This document shows, one piece after another, positions 21,774 to 32,639 of a stretch of DNA of 64,000 nt (the first letter of the stretch is position 1; each line of letters begins with the position of its first letter). This stretch comes from Candidatus Synoicihabitans palmerolidicus (GTDB lineage Bacteria > Verrucomicrobiota > Verrucomicrobiia > Opitutales > Opitutaceae). A program made the translations under genes and the position numbers. The notes below the pieces were generated by a model that was not told the origin of the DNA, searched no databases, and saw nothing but the letters and a program-made list of their open reading frames with translations. The stretch spans positions 1-64,000 of the forward strand of contig JAGGDC010000002.1 of the NCBI GenBank assembly GCA_020809425.1. The letters run 5' to 3'.

Positions 21774-22612
21774 ATGACGCGAAAACTACTGCTGCCTCTC
21801 CTTCTTCTGCTCGTGCCTGCGGTTCTGTCCGCCAAGACCACCCGCAAGGTCGAAAAGAGTTTCTCCATCTCTTCCGGTGCCTCCATCGAGGTCGATATCA
21901 GCGGAGGCTCGATCGAAGTCGAAATCGAAGACGGCGACAAAACCGAAATCACCCTCATTCAAACCTTCCACACCCACTCTGAGGAAGAAATTGATGAGAT
22001 TGTGAAACGTCATGACATCATCCTGATAAAACAAGGCGAAGATATCATCGTGGCCGTCAAACGGCGCAAAAAAACCAGTGGATGGTTTTCCAACTAGGGA
22101 ACCAGTCGCGCTAATTTCTCCGTTCGCCTCACCTGCCCCGCCGAGGTGGATCTTAATCTTGATACTGCAGGGGGGGCAGCATCCGCATCGAAGGTCAAAC
22201 CACTGGTCGCGTCCGCGCAGACACGTCCGGCGGATCGATCACCGTCGACGGTAGTACGGGCGACATGAATCTCGATACCTCAGGAGGCAGTAGCACCGTG
22301 GGTATGGCCTTGGCTAAACTTAGAGCCGACACCTCGGGCGGGAGCATCAAGATTGGCTACGTGGGACCCAACGCCAGAGACATCAACGCCGACACCAGTG
22401 GTGGCAGCATCCGTATCGGAGTCGATCCTGAGGGGAAGTTTGATTTGAAAACCGATACCTCCAGAGGCTCGGTTAAGGTCGATGGCCTGCGTTTTGACGC
22501 CATCAAGAAGAGTCGCACCCACGCCGAAGGTTTGATCAACGGAGGCGGAGCGCGCTTGCGCGCCTATACATCCGGAGGCGGGATTTCAATCTACGCGGCC
22601 GAGCGTCCCTGA
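21774..22612 (+). pseudogene. DUF4097-type exported beta-repeat protein, broken
   Basis: Signal peptide (RKLLLPLLLLLVPAVLSA) followed by a repeated LDTSGGSI/ADTSGGSI pattern typical of DUF4097 beta-helix proteins, whose biochemical role is unknown. An in-frame TAG at 22095-22097 and a frameshift at a G7 run (22170-22176) divide it. Across the breaks the repeats continue in register to FISIYAAERP-like ending at 22612. Intact length would be about 280 residues. Probably exported to the envelope. Confidence 0.75.
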
Positions 22613-22642
22613 TCCATACTCGCTTCTAGCGAGAGCGTGTCC

Positions 22643-23098
22643 TTAGTCTCTCTGCTTAGTGTCTAGCACGAGGGTCACGGGCCCATCATTGAGCAAATCC
22701 ACGGCCATCCTCGCGCCGAATTCTCCGGAAGCGACGGTCTTGCCGGCGAGGGCGGAGGAGAGATGACGAAGGAAGGTTTGGTAAAGCGGCTGTGCTAAAG
22801 CAGGTAAGGCTGCATCTTTAAACGATGGACGCGGGCCCTTGCGAGTGCGGGCGTACAGAGTGAACTGGCTTACGACCAAAGCGTCGCCGGCCACTTCCCG
22901 CAGGGAGCGGTTCATGTGGCCGTGCTCATCCGGGACAATGCGTAATATGGCGATTTTTTCGGCCAGCCATTGACCGTCTGCCTGAGAGTCTTCGTGACCG
23001 ACGCCAAGAAACACGAGTAATCCAGGACCGATCTCTCCGACGACCTTTGCATCGACGGTTACACGGGCATGGCGGACGCGTTGAAGGACGGCTCGCAT
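22643..23098 (-). CDS. dtd: D-aminoacyl-tRNA deacylase
   Basis: 151 codons, the normal length. Removes D-amino acids (and glycine from tRNA-Ala) from mischarged tRNAs. Family motifs are complete: SQFTLYA in the core and NDGPVT, the Gly-cisPro motif that selects chirality. Start [15 protein letters not shown] is standard. It follows argA by 26 bp on the same strand and is probably in the same operon. Confidence 0.96.
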   Translation of the reverse strand: MRAVLQRVRHARVTVDAKVVGEIGPGLLVFLGVGHEDSQADGQWLAEKIAILRIVPDEHGHMNRSLREVAGDALVVSQFTLYARTRKGPRPSFKDAALPALAQPLYQTFLRHLSSALAGKTVASGEFGARMAVDLLNDGPVTLVLDTKQRD

Positions 23099-23124
23099 GG
23101 AAGGGAGGCAGGCGAGGTGCGACG

Positions 23125-24453
23125 TTACTTCAACTCGCGAAGGAGCACCTTCGCGTTGCGACCGTTACTTTCGTAGGTCTTGAGTCGGGCAGACGGCAGG
23201 GACGACTTATCGCTCTCCTCGAACCCACAGACCGAAGTGAAGAAAGTGGGGTTTTGGGTGGACAGAGCGATGAGCTGTTTCGCGCCGCGTTCCTGAGCGC
23301 GCAGCGCGGCGAACTCGACCATCTTTCGCCCGACGCCTCGCTTTTTATGGAAGGGCATTACGTAGAGGGATCCGATTTCCGCCACATCGGGTCGGTCGGG
23401 ATAAAACTGCAGGGTGACGCACGCGACGATGTTTTCATCGATCTCAAATACGTAAAAAGGCTCGATATTATTTTCGGTGGTGGATTCGTCGCGGGAAAGC
23501 AGTTCCTCGCGTTTCACCCCGCTGCTGGTGAGACTTTGGATGAAATGAACGTCAGAGCGGGTGGCTTGGCGGATTTGTTGATAGTCGTTGCCATAGATCA
23601 GGGTGCCGACGCCTTCACTGGAGAATACCTCGTTGAGCAAGGCATCGTAGATACGTCCATCGATCAGGTGCACTCGAGGGATGCCTGACTCGATTCCTTT
23701 TACGGAGTGGAGAGCCTTTGATCGGGCGGAGGAGGCGATGGTATGAGGCGCTTGATCGAGGACTTTGGTCAGGGTCTGCACGGAAATATCGCGTTTAAGA
23801 TCGCCGTCTATCACCAGTCCCTCCTGGGTGCTCAGATAGATGACCTTGGTGGCCCCCAAGGCTTCGGCAACCTCGATGGCGAGCAAGTCTGAATTGATGC
23901 GCAACGTGTGGCCATTGGTACTGAATCCAATGGGTTGAATGATCGGAATGATGTCGGCGGCGATGAGGTGACCGAGCGTGTCTTTTTCGATCCGGTGAAC
24001 TTTGCCCGTGCCCTGTTGGTCGACGCCTTTGATCACGCCGGTCGGGAGCGCACGAATGGCGTTGGTGATGGCGCATTTGAGGCCGTTTTGGGTGAGTCCT
24101 TCCAGTACGAGGTGGGAAACGCGGGCGGAAGCACGCACGGCCAAATCGAGAGTGGCGGGATCTGTGACGCCGGTACCATCGGCGTTGGAGAGGGTGACTC
24201 CACAGGACTCGGCCAACTCGGTCAGTTGTTTGGAAATACCATGAACGAGGACCACCTTGATGGTGAGACTGCGCAGAACAGCGATATCGAGCAGCAGATT
24301 GAGGAGATTGCTGTCGGCGACCACGGCACCGTCCAAGGCGATCACGAAAATCTGATCCCGAAATCGGGGGATGTATTTTAGAATACCCCGTAAGTCAGTT
24401 GGTTTGATGGTGGTAGCGGCCGGAACCTGAGGGATAGCGGGACCTTGCGACAT
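23125..24453 (-). CDS. argA: amino-acid N-acetyltransferase (N-acetylglutamate synthase)
   Basis: 442 codons: an N-terminal amino-acid-kinase fold that binds regulatory arginine ([34 protein letters not shown]) and a C-terminal GNAT domain ([20 protein letters not shown], acetyl-CoA loop). It makes N-acetylglutamate, the first step of arginine synthesis. Length and domain order match classical ArgA. Likely the middle gene of a three-gene minus-strand unit with the upstream membrane protein and dtd. Confidence 0.94.
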   Translation of the reverse strand: MSQGPAIPQVPAATTIKPTDLRGILKYIPRFRDQIFVIALDGAVVADSNLLNLLLDIAVLRSLTIKVVLVHGISKQLTELAESCGVTLSNADGTGVTDPATLDLAVRASARVSHLVLEGLTQNGLKCAITNAIRALPTGVIKGVDQQGTGKVHRIEKDTLGHLIAADIIPIIQPIGFSTNGHTLRINSDLLAIEVAEALGATKVIYLSTQEGLVIDGDLKRDISVQTLTKVLDQAPHTIASSARSKALHSVKGIESGIPRVHLIDGRIYDALLNEVFSSEGVGTLIYGNDYQQIRQATRSDVHFIQSLTSSGVKREELLSRDESTTENNIEPFYVFEIDENIVACVTLQFYPDRPDVAEIGSLYVMPFHKKRGVGRKMVEFAALRAQERGAKQLIALSTQNPTFFTSVCGFEESDKSSLPSARLKTYESNGRNAKVLLRELK

Positions 24454-24524
24454 TTCGTTCAGAAGCGGCCATTGTCGGTCATGAGAGCGAACACGTCAAC
24501 GTCGGCGTTGGATCGGGACTACGG

Positions 24525-25148
24525 TCAATGGACCGTAAAAGTCCAGCGTTGGGACTCGAGAGCGCCGATGAGGGTCGCCTGGTAGGAGCCAGAGGCGAAG
24601 GTATGGGCGGGCACGATGACCCGAGCTAGCGACTCCAATCGCCGCGATTGTATTTCACCGGATAATTCGTGATAGCCGATCAGGAACACGGCCTCGTGGG
24701 CACGCAAGTAGAGTACTGCGGTTTCAGCACGTTCGTCCTTGGCGGGTTGAGTGCAGCTAAAGTTGACGATATAGGGAGCTCCGGCCCAGGCGGAGGCAGG
24801 GGCGTCAATTCGAGAGAAGTTGGAGGAGACTGGTGGTTGGTCGAGGAGCACGTCGCGAAGCAGCGGAGGCACACCGCCGGGGAGCGGGGCAGTCGCATTG
24901 GAATCGGCGAGAAGAGGGGAGGGCTCGACCAACCGTTCGAGAGTCAGCTCGACGCGCTGGAAACCGGCGTCCAGCAGGCGCAGAACCTGGGCGCGGTCCT
25001 TACTATTCTGATAGGGCTCGTAAGCCGGCGTTTCTTTGCGAAACGCAAGCGTGATCCAAGTATAGGGGACAAGACAGGCTATGATCGCAATTATGACCCA
25101 TTTCATGGGCCAGGGTTTACGATTAAATGAATCAAGCGAGTTCGGCAT
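24525..25148 (-). CDS. membrane-anchored hypothetical protein
   Basis: 208 codons. A single transmembrane segment near residues 15-35 (WVIIAIIACLVPYTWITLAF) is followed by an extracytoplasmic domain of about 170 residues with no family I recognise (YLRAHEAVFLIGYHELSGEI, RVIVPAHTFASGSYQATLIG). The start at 25148 is preferred because codons further upstream come from the IS30 left end at 25178. The IS lies only 30 bp upstream, so the native promoter may be lost. Confidence 0.6.
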   Translation of the reverse strand: MPNSLDSFNRKPWPMKWVIIAIIACLVPYTWITLAFRKETPAYEPYQNSKDRAQVLRLLDAGFQRVELTLERLVEPSPLLADSNATAPLPGGVPPLLRDVLLDQPPVSSNFSRIDAPASAWAGAPYIVNFSCTQPAKDERAETAVLYLRAHEAVFLIGYHELSGEIQSRRLESLARVIVPAHTFASGSYQATLIGALESQRWTFTVH

Positions 25149-25252
25149 GCGAAGCTCATGGTGGAAGTGACACCCGCCGCAGTCCAACACTGAGTGCACA
25201 GGCTGAGAGGGAGTGGTTCCCTTTCTCCTAATGCACTATAATGCATACTATA

Positions 25253-27081
25253 GAGCGTGTCCCATTTACCCTGATTTTGGAAGGGGGGCCGGAAAGCCGA
25301 TTTTTTGAGCGGATTTCCGGCTACCAATGGCGGATGTAGGCGCGCGCAGATGCAATTTAATGGCTAAATTGCAGTGTCGCAGCAGTCAGTGCCTGGATCG
25401 TTTCCATGAGGGAACCTCCGGCAGCCGGTTTATTGTTCATCGTTGGAGTAGACTTGGTGGTTTTAGGCGGCTTGGGCCTGCCTGCGGTGGTTGGTCGGCC
25501 AGCAGTCGGGCGATGAGCCACAGGTTGTGACCGAGGATGCTCCAGGCTACCGTCAGGTAGCGATTCGTGAAGCCTCTGGCTCTCAATCGCTTGCCTTGGC
25601 GTTGCTTGATGATGGCGATGCGGGCTTCCGTCGAAGCCCGGCGATGTTGGAGCGCCACGAACTGCGGCTCCTGCATGCGCCGTTGCAGTTGCTGCGGATC
25701 GCGGGGGCAAGTGGCGTCATAAATGTCGGCTTCGGCCAAGCGTTCGCACAGCCGTTTGGTCGAGAAGCCTCGGTCGGTGCTCGCCGCTTTGATCGGGGTG
25801 CTCAGGGCGAACTGATTCTGGCGCTCGAGGCTCTGGTCGAACTGACGCCATTCGGCCGGAGCCATTCCCTGATACAACTGCCAATCGGTGATCAACCCCG
25901 TCACGTTTTCCCTGATCATGAGGGTGTGGCCAAACTCGACCTCGCCGGACGCTTTGCCCCGGACCACGGTCTGCACGTCGGGTTCGTAGACGCTGAGGAT
26001 CTTCTCGGCGTTGGGCACTGGTCGCGCGCCGATGATGCGTTCGTGGGCCTGTTTGATCGCGGCCGGCAGTTGCTCGAGCCTGGCGTCGATGCGCGCAATG
26101 ATGCGGGTGGCCTGGCGCTCACGGCAGCGGGTCCGGGCGTAGTTGGCGGCGAGGTGGTCGCGGTGGCAGCGGGCGTGCTCGCCGATGGTGCGCAGCAGGC
26201 GTTTCATCTGGCGGAGCGCCCTTGCGGGCCCGCTTCGCATCACGGCGCCGTCGGCTGTGGGTCATCGCGATGCACCACCGATTCATCTGCTTGGCAAAGA
26301 CTGGCGGCTCGTTCGGCATCCGACCCCGCACCCCCGCTGCACGGAGCAGTTTCACCAGCCTTGAGCAAGGGGGGGGCGGCTCACGTCGCGAAAGAGCACC
26401 CAGTCGACCGGGAAATGGATGTTGGCCTGCAGGCAGGTCGAGTCCACCAGGCACGTATCCATCGGCTGCGCCGCAGCCAGTCCCAGTTCGCTCGCCCGGT
26501 CCGCCTCATCGCACATCTCGATAAAGACTTGGCTCATCCTGCGCACCTGCCCGGCGGTGAAGCATTTGGACGCACGCTCCCGCACGCTTTCTTTGGGAGA
26601 CCCCCTTGATGCCGTCGATCCGGCGCGCTCCGCAAAAGTCGGCCAACAGATCGCTGGAGGCGATGCTCAGGGAAAGTTTACGCAAGCTGATGTTTCCTAG
26701 CATCATGCGCAATACCTGCACCCGCCGCGCCTTGCGCTCGAACTGCAGGTGTCGCGGCAACCCGGCCACGTCGTCGCCCCGCCAGTTTTCCCGGGCAAAG
26801 TCCACGACCATCGCTTCCAAGTGACTGTTAGCCAGCAACTGGTCGAGCCCCGCCAGTTGATCGCGAAACGCAGCGTAATCTTTGTTGGGTCCGACCGGAG
26901 TCAGGTCTAGACGCAGCCAGGTTTTCAGGGCAACTTCCGGGGCGACGGCTTCGGTAGTATTGTTCACACCAAATTATAGACATCGTTTTTGTGCCGAAAC
27001 CAGGCAATCCTCCCAATTTCTGCCTCTTTATCTTTACGCTACCTCCTCTTAGCCAACCTCTTGCGCTTGTGGGACACGCTC
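25253..27081 (-). mobile_element. 1.8-kb IS, copy B
   Basis: 1829 bp with GAGCGTGTCCC inverted repeats and a 7-bp target duplication TACTATA on both sides (25246-25252, 27082-27088). The uninterrupted target is visible in IS30 copy C as CTATACGTTTG sequence, which confirms the boundaries. Inserted inside the leader of IS30 B in the opposite orientation. Confidence 0.93.
25437..26967 (-). pseudogene. transposase of IS copy B, frameshifted
   Basis: Reads as the same protein as copies A and C in several frames: N-terminus from 26967 (NNTTEAVAPEVALKTWLRLD), a middle piece with CLVDSTCLQANIHFPVDW, and a C-terminal 268-residue frame (26243-25437). Shares the TCTCCCAAAG and poly-C shifts of the other copies; its poly-C run is longer, and a further shift lies near 26215. 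Confidence 0.8.
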
Positions 27082-27170
27082 TACTATACGTTTGATATTG
27101 GGATTGATGATTGGCGGGATTGAGGTTGCGGCAGGCCGCAGGAAGGGAGCGGTGAGCAGCTATACACAAG

Positions 27171-27224
27171 CCAGAGAGAGAGGACAACCGGCCCGGCAAG
27201 CAGGGCCGGTTGTCCTCTCTCTGG
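27171..27224 (+). promoter_or_regulatory. long hairpin in the IS30 B leader
   Basis: CCAGAGAGAGAGGACAACCG pairs with CGGTTGTCCTCTCTCTGG, extended by GCCC/GGGC. Copy C has GGACGACC/GGTCGTCC at the same place, a compensatory base-pair change. It sits about 40 bp before the transposase frame. Confidence 0.55.
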
Positions 27225-27269
27225 GAAAACTCCGCGCTGGCGTCGTGGGCGCAGAGCGGAGGATTTGGC

Positions 27270-28289
27270 GTGGTGGCGAAAATACAACGGCGCATCACCG
27301 CCAAGGAACGCGAGGCGATTCATGCCGGTTTGGCCCAGGGCCCATGGCAAAAACGGCGCTCAGCTTGCCGCCGCCTCGGCCGCGACGCCTCGGTGGTCAA
27401 TCGCGAGATCACCCGCAACGGCGGGCGCTCCAGCTACAGCGGCATGGATGCGCAGACTCGCGCTTGCCGTCGGCCCAAGTGCGCCGCGCGCCACAAAGTC
27501 GCCGACACGCCCGCCTTGCGCGACGAGGTGCTGGCCCTGTTTGCCACCGACGCTACGCCCAAGCAAATCGAAGTCGCTTTGAGACGACGTCATGGCCTTG
27601 ATCTGACCCGACGCGTGAGCCACGAAACCATCTACGACTTCATCTACGTCCACTCCAAAGGCTCGGTTAAGAAGGAGTTGATCGCTTATTTGCGGCGCAA
27701 GAAGCCCCGGCGCAGTCCCGCCCCCCGCGCCAAGGGCAAGCTCTCGGGCCAGTTGCCGGGCGCGATCAATATCGGCGAGCGACCCGCTGAGGTGGAGCGC
27801 CGGGAGGTGCCCGAACACTGGGAGGCCGACTTGGTCATGGGTGCGGGCAATCGCACCGCCATTTTGGTCATCACCGAACGGGGCTCCCGCTACGTGATGA
27901 TCGTCCCGTTGGGCGGCGCCAAAGACGCGATCAGCGTCACCCGCGCTCTCATCCGGGCCTTCAAACGCCTGCCCGCCCACCTGCGCAAGACCCTCACCTA
28001 CGACAACGGCCGCGAAATGGCCCAACATGCCGCCTTCTTCCTGGCCACAAAAGTGGCGGTCTACTTCTGCAATCCACACAGCCCTTGGCAGCGCGGTGCG
28101 GTCGCGAATATCAACGGTCTGATCCGGGAATACTTCCCTAAAGTCATCGACTTTAACACCGTCACCCAAGGCCAAATCGCCAAAGCGGAGTGGCTACTCA
28201 ATAATCTCCCTCGCATCGGGCTCGACGGACAGTCTCCCGCTGAAGTCTTTCATGCTATTATACAAAAAAACTGTGCACTAACTGCTTGA
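27270..28289 (+). CDS. IS30-family transposase (copy B)
   Basis: About 340 codons; begins near VVAKIQRRITAKEREAIHAG, the helix-turn-helix that binds the ends. The DDE core is recognisable: HWEADLVMGAGNRTAILVIT, LTYDNGREMAQHA and NPHSPWQRGAVANINGLIRE. A 7-bp insertion (around 27342) and a one-base loss shortly after scramble about 12 residues of the DNA-binding region (GPWQKRRSACRR instead of GKSGAQLTAA). Frame is restored, but DNA binding may be impaired. Confidence 0.8.
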   Translation: MVAKIQRRITAKEREAIHAGLAQGPWQKRRSACRRLGRDASVVNREITRNGGRSSYSGMDAQTRACRRPKCAARHKVADTPALRDEVLALFATDATPKQIEVALRRRHGLDLTRRVSHETIYDFIYVHSKGSVKKELIAYLRRKKPRRSPAPRAKGKLSGQLPGAINIGERPAEVERREVPEHWEADLVMGAGNRTAILVITERGSRYVMIVPLGGAKDAISVTRALIRAFKRLPAHLRKTLTYDNGREMAQHAAFFLATKVAVYFCNPHSPWQRGAVANINGLIREYFPKVIDFNTVTQGQIAKAEWLLNNLPRIGLDGQSPAEVFHAIIQKNCALTA

Positions 28290-28302
28290 CGCCGCCCTTC
28301 AG

Positions 28303-29243
28303 GTCTCTTGGCGCGACGGCTACACCCTCGGCCCCGGCGATATCCTACACTTCACCATCTACGGCCGACCCGCCCTCGACCGCAACGACGTCTTCGTCCA
28401 ACCCGACGGCACCATCAGCTACTTGCAAGCCGTCGGCGTGCGTGCTGAAGGCCGCACCATCGACGAACTGCGCGAGGAAGTGAACCGCCTCCTGCAGGCG
28501 CACTACCGCCACGCCGCCGTGATAATTTTTCCGGAAGAACTGCGCAGCAAACGCTACTTCATCCTCGGCAAGGTCATCGACAATGGGGCCTACCCGATGG
28601 ACCACCCGATCACGATTCTCGAGGCCGTGGCTCGCTCCCGCGGGATCGAAACGGGGTTGTTCGAACAAAACACCGTGGAACTCGCCGACTTGCCCCGCTC
28701 CTTCCTCATGCGCGGCAATCACCGGATGCCGGTCGATTTCGAAGCCCTCTTTTTCGAGGGCGACCTCTCCCAAAACATCGAACTCGCACCCAATGACTTT
28801 CTCTACTTTCCCTCCGCCAATACCACTTTCCCTCCGCCAATACCAATGAGGTCTACGTCCTCGGGGAGGTCGGCCTCTCGGGCGTGCTGGGCGTTACCCC
28901 CAAATCCACCGTCATCAGCGCCATCACCCAGCGCGGCGGGTTCACAGAAAGCTCCTACCGTCAACGCGTGCTCGTGATCCGCAGTTCCCTCCAGAACCCC
29001 GAACGCATCGTGGTTGATACGGCTGCCGTGCTCACCGGCCGCGAACCCGATCCGCCTCTCCTGCCCAAGGATATCGTCTACGTCAGCTCCCGACCGTGGC
29101 GTTACGCTGAACACCTCGCCGACTCCGCCGTCGAAACGTTTCGACAAAGTATGACCGCCAGCTGGACCAGCCGCAACATCGGCCCTCTCATCGAGAAATA
29201 CGTCCTGCCTCAAATCAAAGACGAATCAGAGGTCACACCGTGA
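28303..29243 (+). pseudogene. Wza-like polysaccharide export protein, truncated and frameshifted
   Basis: Retains the export domain (GYTLGPGDILHFTIYGRPAL, VQPDGTISYLQAVGVRAEGR) and SLBB-like repeats (ILGKVIDNGAYPMDHPITIL, YVLGEVGLSGVLGVTPKSTV). The signal peptide and lipobox are missing because IS30 B ends just upstream. A 20-bp tandem duplication (28805-28824, 28825-28844) shifts the frame in the middle. The family forms the outer-membrane channel for capsule or exopolysaccharide. The TGA overlaps the start of the next, related gene. Confidence 0.85.
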
Positions 29244-30285
29244 GCCCCCGGGTCCTCCGCTCCTCCTTTCTCGTCTTCACCTTCGCCTTGTTGTCGGGTT
29301 GCCTCAGCCGCACCGGTCCTCAGTTCGATCCCTACGAGCTGCCTCCCACCGTTCCGTTCGCCTCCGTCCAGACCGCCAACGGCCCTGATCCCGAACTGCG
29401 CATGGAGCCCACCGAGCCGTTCGAACTCGGCGTCGGCGACCTCATCGAAATCGAAGTGCTCGAAGCGGGTGGCACCCGCCGAGTCTGCCGCGTGATGCCC
29501 GACGGGCTCATCTACTACGACCTCCTCTCCGGCTTCCATGCCGAAGGCCTCACCCTGCTCGAACTCAAGTCCGCCCTCGAAATCGAACTCGCCGCCCACT
29601 ACCGCTCGCCCCAGGTCGGTCTCATCCTGCGTGGCGTCACGAGCAAGCGCATCTGGGTCCTCGGACGCGTCAACACCTCCGGCCTCTACGCCCTCAACCA
29701 ACCCACCACGGTGCTCGAAGCCCTCGCTCGCGCCGGGGGCTTATTCTCCTCGCGCTTCTCCGGCACCACCGAAGAACTCGCCGACCTCAAACACAGCTTC
29801 CTGGTCCGTGCAGGCGAACTCCTCCCGGTCGATTGTTACGCCCTCCTCCGCGAAGGCGACATGCGGCAAAACATCTACCTCCCGTCCGCCCTCTCCAAAC
29901 AAATCTACGTGCTCGGTGCCGTGACCAAACCCCGCGCCGTCGGCTTCATGGATCAAGTCACCCTCGTCTCCGCTATCGCCAGCGCCTTCGACGTCCTGCC
30001 CCGCGCTCACACCCGCCGCATCCTCATCGTGCGCGGTCGCTTCACCAATCCCCAGGTCGCCGTGGTCGACTACGAAGCCATTCGCCGCGGAAAAATCCCC
30101 GACAGCCCTCTCGAGCCCGGTGACCTCGTATGGGTTCCCGACTCCCCTTGGACCAATCTCACCGACTACACCAAACTCGTCCTCAACACCTTCGTCCGCA
30201 CCGTTGCCGCCAACGAAGGCGCTCGCTTTCGCCGTCCCCGGCGCCAGCACCGTCGACGTCAATATCGACAGCGGTAATCCGTAAA
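29240..30285 (+). pseudogene. Wza-like polysaccharide export lipoprotein, C-terminal frameshift
   Basis: Lipoprotein signal with lipobox LLSGC near residue 23, export domain (FELGVGDLIEIEVLEAGGTR, MPDGLIYYDLLSGFHAEGLT) and two SLBB-like segments (WVLGRVNTSGLYALNQPTTV, YVLGAVTKPRAVGFMDQVTL). As read the frame ends RRQYRQR at 30277. A one-base shift near 30210 gives the more plausible ending VPGASTVDVNIDSGNP with a stop at 30283-30285. Only the last 20 residues are affected, so function might survive. Second of two tandem export genes. Confidence 0.8.
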
Positions 30286-30293
30286 TCGCAGCG

Positions 30294-30828
30294 ATGGACA
30301 GGGCAATCCGGACTCTTGAACCCACGGATCAGAAATTCCTGTTGGAAATGCTCTACACCGCCCTGTGGAATCCTCCCGACGAGCAACCTCGCCCCCGCAC
30401 CATCTTGAATGATCCCCGGATCAAGCCCCTCGTCAAGCAATGGGGCAGCCCTCACGATTTCGGTCTTATCGCCTACGCAAACACCTCGAACACCCAGCTC
30501 GGCGCCATCTGGTCGCGCCTCGACCGCTCCGACCACCTCGAAGACTACGGCTGCCCCTACCCCTGCCTCGGCATCGCCGTGGCCACCGCGCAGCAAAACC
30601 AAGGCCTCGGCCATTTCCTCATGGGCGCCTTCATCACCGCCCTCCGCCCCCGCATCACCGGTCTCCGCCGTAGGCGTCCACCCCAAAGAACCACCGCGCC
30701 CAATCCCTCTACCAAAAACACGGGTTTCAGCCCTACGCCACCGGCCCCGGCGACTACCCCCAAATGCAGCTACCCTTCGAGAACCCCATCCGCTGGAAAA
30801 TATCCGCAGCCACGAAGACAACGGGTTA
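30294..30828 (+). pseudogene. GNAT-family N-acetyltransferase, frameshifted
   Basis: Starts MDRAIRTLEPTDQKFLLEML. The acetyl-CoA loop is present (AVATAQQNQGLGHFLMGAF). The frame then breaks near 30655 and 30690; the restored C-terminus reads VGVHPKNHRAQSLYQKHGFQ, the classical last strand of GNAT enzymes, ending at TAA 30826-30828. About 180 residues when intact; substrate unknown. Immediately follows the export genes. Confidence 0.75.
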
Positions 30829-31149
30829 ACAGGAAACGACCAGGGCCCATCGGGTTGGCGCCTACCAAGGGCCTGCAAACAATTCCAGCCCCGTCCGCTG
30901 CTTGACGTCTCGCACCGGCGTCCCTCCAAACCCCATCGAACGAAATTCGGTCGTCGCAATGAAAGCGAGGTCCGCCTGACGATCATCAACATCAACCTAG
31001 AAGACGCAGTACACATCAGAAAACGCATGTAACAAAGTTAGGTTATCCAGTCGGTGAGTGAGTTTCAAACGTGCACCCACCGACTCACCTGGTAGATGAA
31101 CGCATCGATGCCTTCGACGAGTTCGTAACTCGTTACAACTTCGCGCCCT

Positions 31150-31440
31150 TCGTTCTCTTGTATGTTCGAACCGATGTTAAGAACGAGCGAGGACGGAGCC
31201 GAATGCAGCCTCCGAGAATGGACCATAGAGTTCGTCGCAGGAGGCTGGATTCGGCGCGATTGCACATGCGAGGTAAATGCCTTGAATGATGCTCGCCAGG
31301 GTGCGGTGCAGACTGGCCGTCTGCACCGCACGGCAACCCAGAGGCCGATTTGTTACCCGAAGATTTACCTCGAACAGAAGCCCTGGGCCCGGGTTGCCGA
31401 CCTGGTTGAACTCGAACCGCTGAGAGAGCCCTGAGCTCGT
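31150..31440 (+). ncRNA. candidate IS110 bridge RNA, copy 1
   Basis: Lies between the element's left end and the recombinase. GCCGAATGCAGCCTCC (31198) pairs with GGAGGCTGGATTCGGC (31240) with one mismatch, enclosing a 26-nt loop. GTGCGGTGCAGAC (31301) pairs perfectly with GTCTGCACCGCAC (31319) around TGGCC. From about 31165 on it is almost identical to copy 2, while the first 100 bp of the element vary. IS110 elements are known to encode a bridge RNA here that pairs with donor and target DNA. Confidence 0.55.
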
Positions 31441-31448
31441 ATAACAAG

Positions 31449-32396
31449 ATGGAGCAAACCACCCCTGAAAATCAAATCACCTATGTTGGTGTGGATATCG
31501 CCAAAGATCGTCTCGACTACACCGTCGATGATACTCGCTGTGCCCACGTCGGAGAACACCCACCGAGGCCCCCGAGCCTTGATCCAGCACCTCCAGAGCC
31601 TGCCCAATGCCCGAGTCGTATGCGAAGCGACTGGCGGCTATGAGCGTGCTATTGTCGCCGCATTGCTCTTGGCCCAGATCCAAGTCTGCGTGGTCAATCC
31701 AGGGCGTGTGCGCGCCTTTGCCCGCGCCGCCGGCTTGCTCGCCAAGACCGACCCACTCGACGCTCAACTGTTGCGCCGCTTTGGGTTACAAATGAAGCCA
31801 CGCCTGCACCGGGTCCTCGACGAAGCGGCCGCTACCTTGTGTGAGCTGCTCGACTATCGCCGGCAGATCAGTGATCAACTCGTCGCCACAGGCAACCGGT
31901 GCGAGTTGGCCGGACGCATTTTGCGTGAACGCCTTGAGATCCTGCGGGCGCTTTTAGCCACCGAGCTCGAACAAACCGATGCGCTGATTAAAACGCACCT
32001 CCACGAGGACGACAGTCTACGCACCAAAGCCGCTCGACTGCGCGAACTCCAAGGCGCAGGACCCGTGCTCGCGGCCACCCTGCTCGCCTACGTGCCTGAA
32101 CTGGAAAAATCGAATCGGGCCAACTCGCCGCTCTGATCGGTGTGGCCCCGTTCGCCCACGACAGCGGGCGGCGACATCGTTGCCGACATGTGCGCGGCGG
32201 GCGTCATTCCGTGCGCCAGGTCCTCTACATGGCGGCGGTCTCTGCCATCCGATGTAACCCTGTCATGCGCGCGTTTTATCGGCGCCTCGTTGAGGCTGGG
32301 AAACTGAAGAAAATAGCCCTTATCGCGGTCATGCGCCAAATGCTACATGCTCTCAATCTATTGGCCGCTAATCCCAACTTTGTCCTTGTTCGCTAA
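31449..32396 (+). pseudogene. IS110 recombinase, frameshifted (copy 1)
   Basis: Same protein as copy 2. One extra base near 31552 (GTCGGAGAAC instead of GTCAAGAAC) and one missing base near 32105 break the frame. The middle frame (31607-32136) keeps [20 protein letters not shown] and the KTDPLDA motif. It also lacks the 9-bp duplication seen in copy 2. Not expected to make active recombinase, but could be moved by the copy 2 protein. Confidence 0.85.
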
Positions 32397-32639
32397 CACC
32401 GCTGCTTCTGACACATTCAACTTCGAAATTTAGGTTAAAGGCGCTGCCCCAAACGGTGTCGGCGCCGGACGCGAGATTCACTCTGAGCACGTTGTCACGA
32501 CTGCCTGCGGTGAGCGGGAAAGCCGCCCTTGCGCTCATGAAGTCGATGCCTTCATCGAGATCGCCGTCCGGCGATCGACCACACCACAAATCAACCGAGA
32601 GTTCGGCCCGCTATCCCGCTACCTAACACGTCTCACTCG

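Larger units (their letters stand above)
25178..28299 (+). mobile_element. IS30-family element B, with a nested 1.8-kb IS
   Basis: IS30 left end at about 25178 (CGCAGTCCAACACTGAG) and right end GACGCCGCCCTT at 28299; the two ends form an imperfect inverted repeat meeting at GTGCACAG. IS copy B (25253-27081) splits the 5' leader between TACTATA duplications. Without it the element is about 1.29 kb, matching copy C. Its right end has cut off the start of the first polysaccharide export gene. Confidence 0.85.
30996..32436 (+). mobile_element. IS110-family element, copy 1
   Basis: About 1441 bp, defined by comparison with copy 2: left shared sequence starts CCTAGAAGACG, right shared sequence ends TTAGGTT. 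No inverted repeats and no target duplication, as expected for the family. About 450 bp of conserved non-coding sequence precede the recombinase gene. Confidence 0.8.
30830..32590 (-). pseudogene. possible minus-strand gene split by IS110 copy 1
   Basis: Right of the IS, 32590-32437 reads AFPLTAGSRDNVLRVNLASG then ADTVWGSAF. Left of it, 30995-30860 reads DVDDRQADLAFIATTEFRSM then GFGGTPVRDVKQRTGLELFA. Both look like real protein and are co-linear once the IS is removed, though the exact join is uncertain. No family recognised. Confidence 0.3.

Noticed and set aside
25491..26609. Long plus-strand open frame of 372 codons (and a similar one of 399 codons at 52068-53267)
   Set aside because: These are antisense to the transposase of the 1.8-kb IS copies, whose protein motifs are clear on the minus strand.
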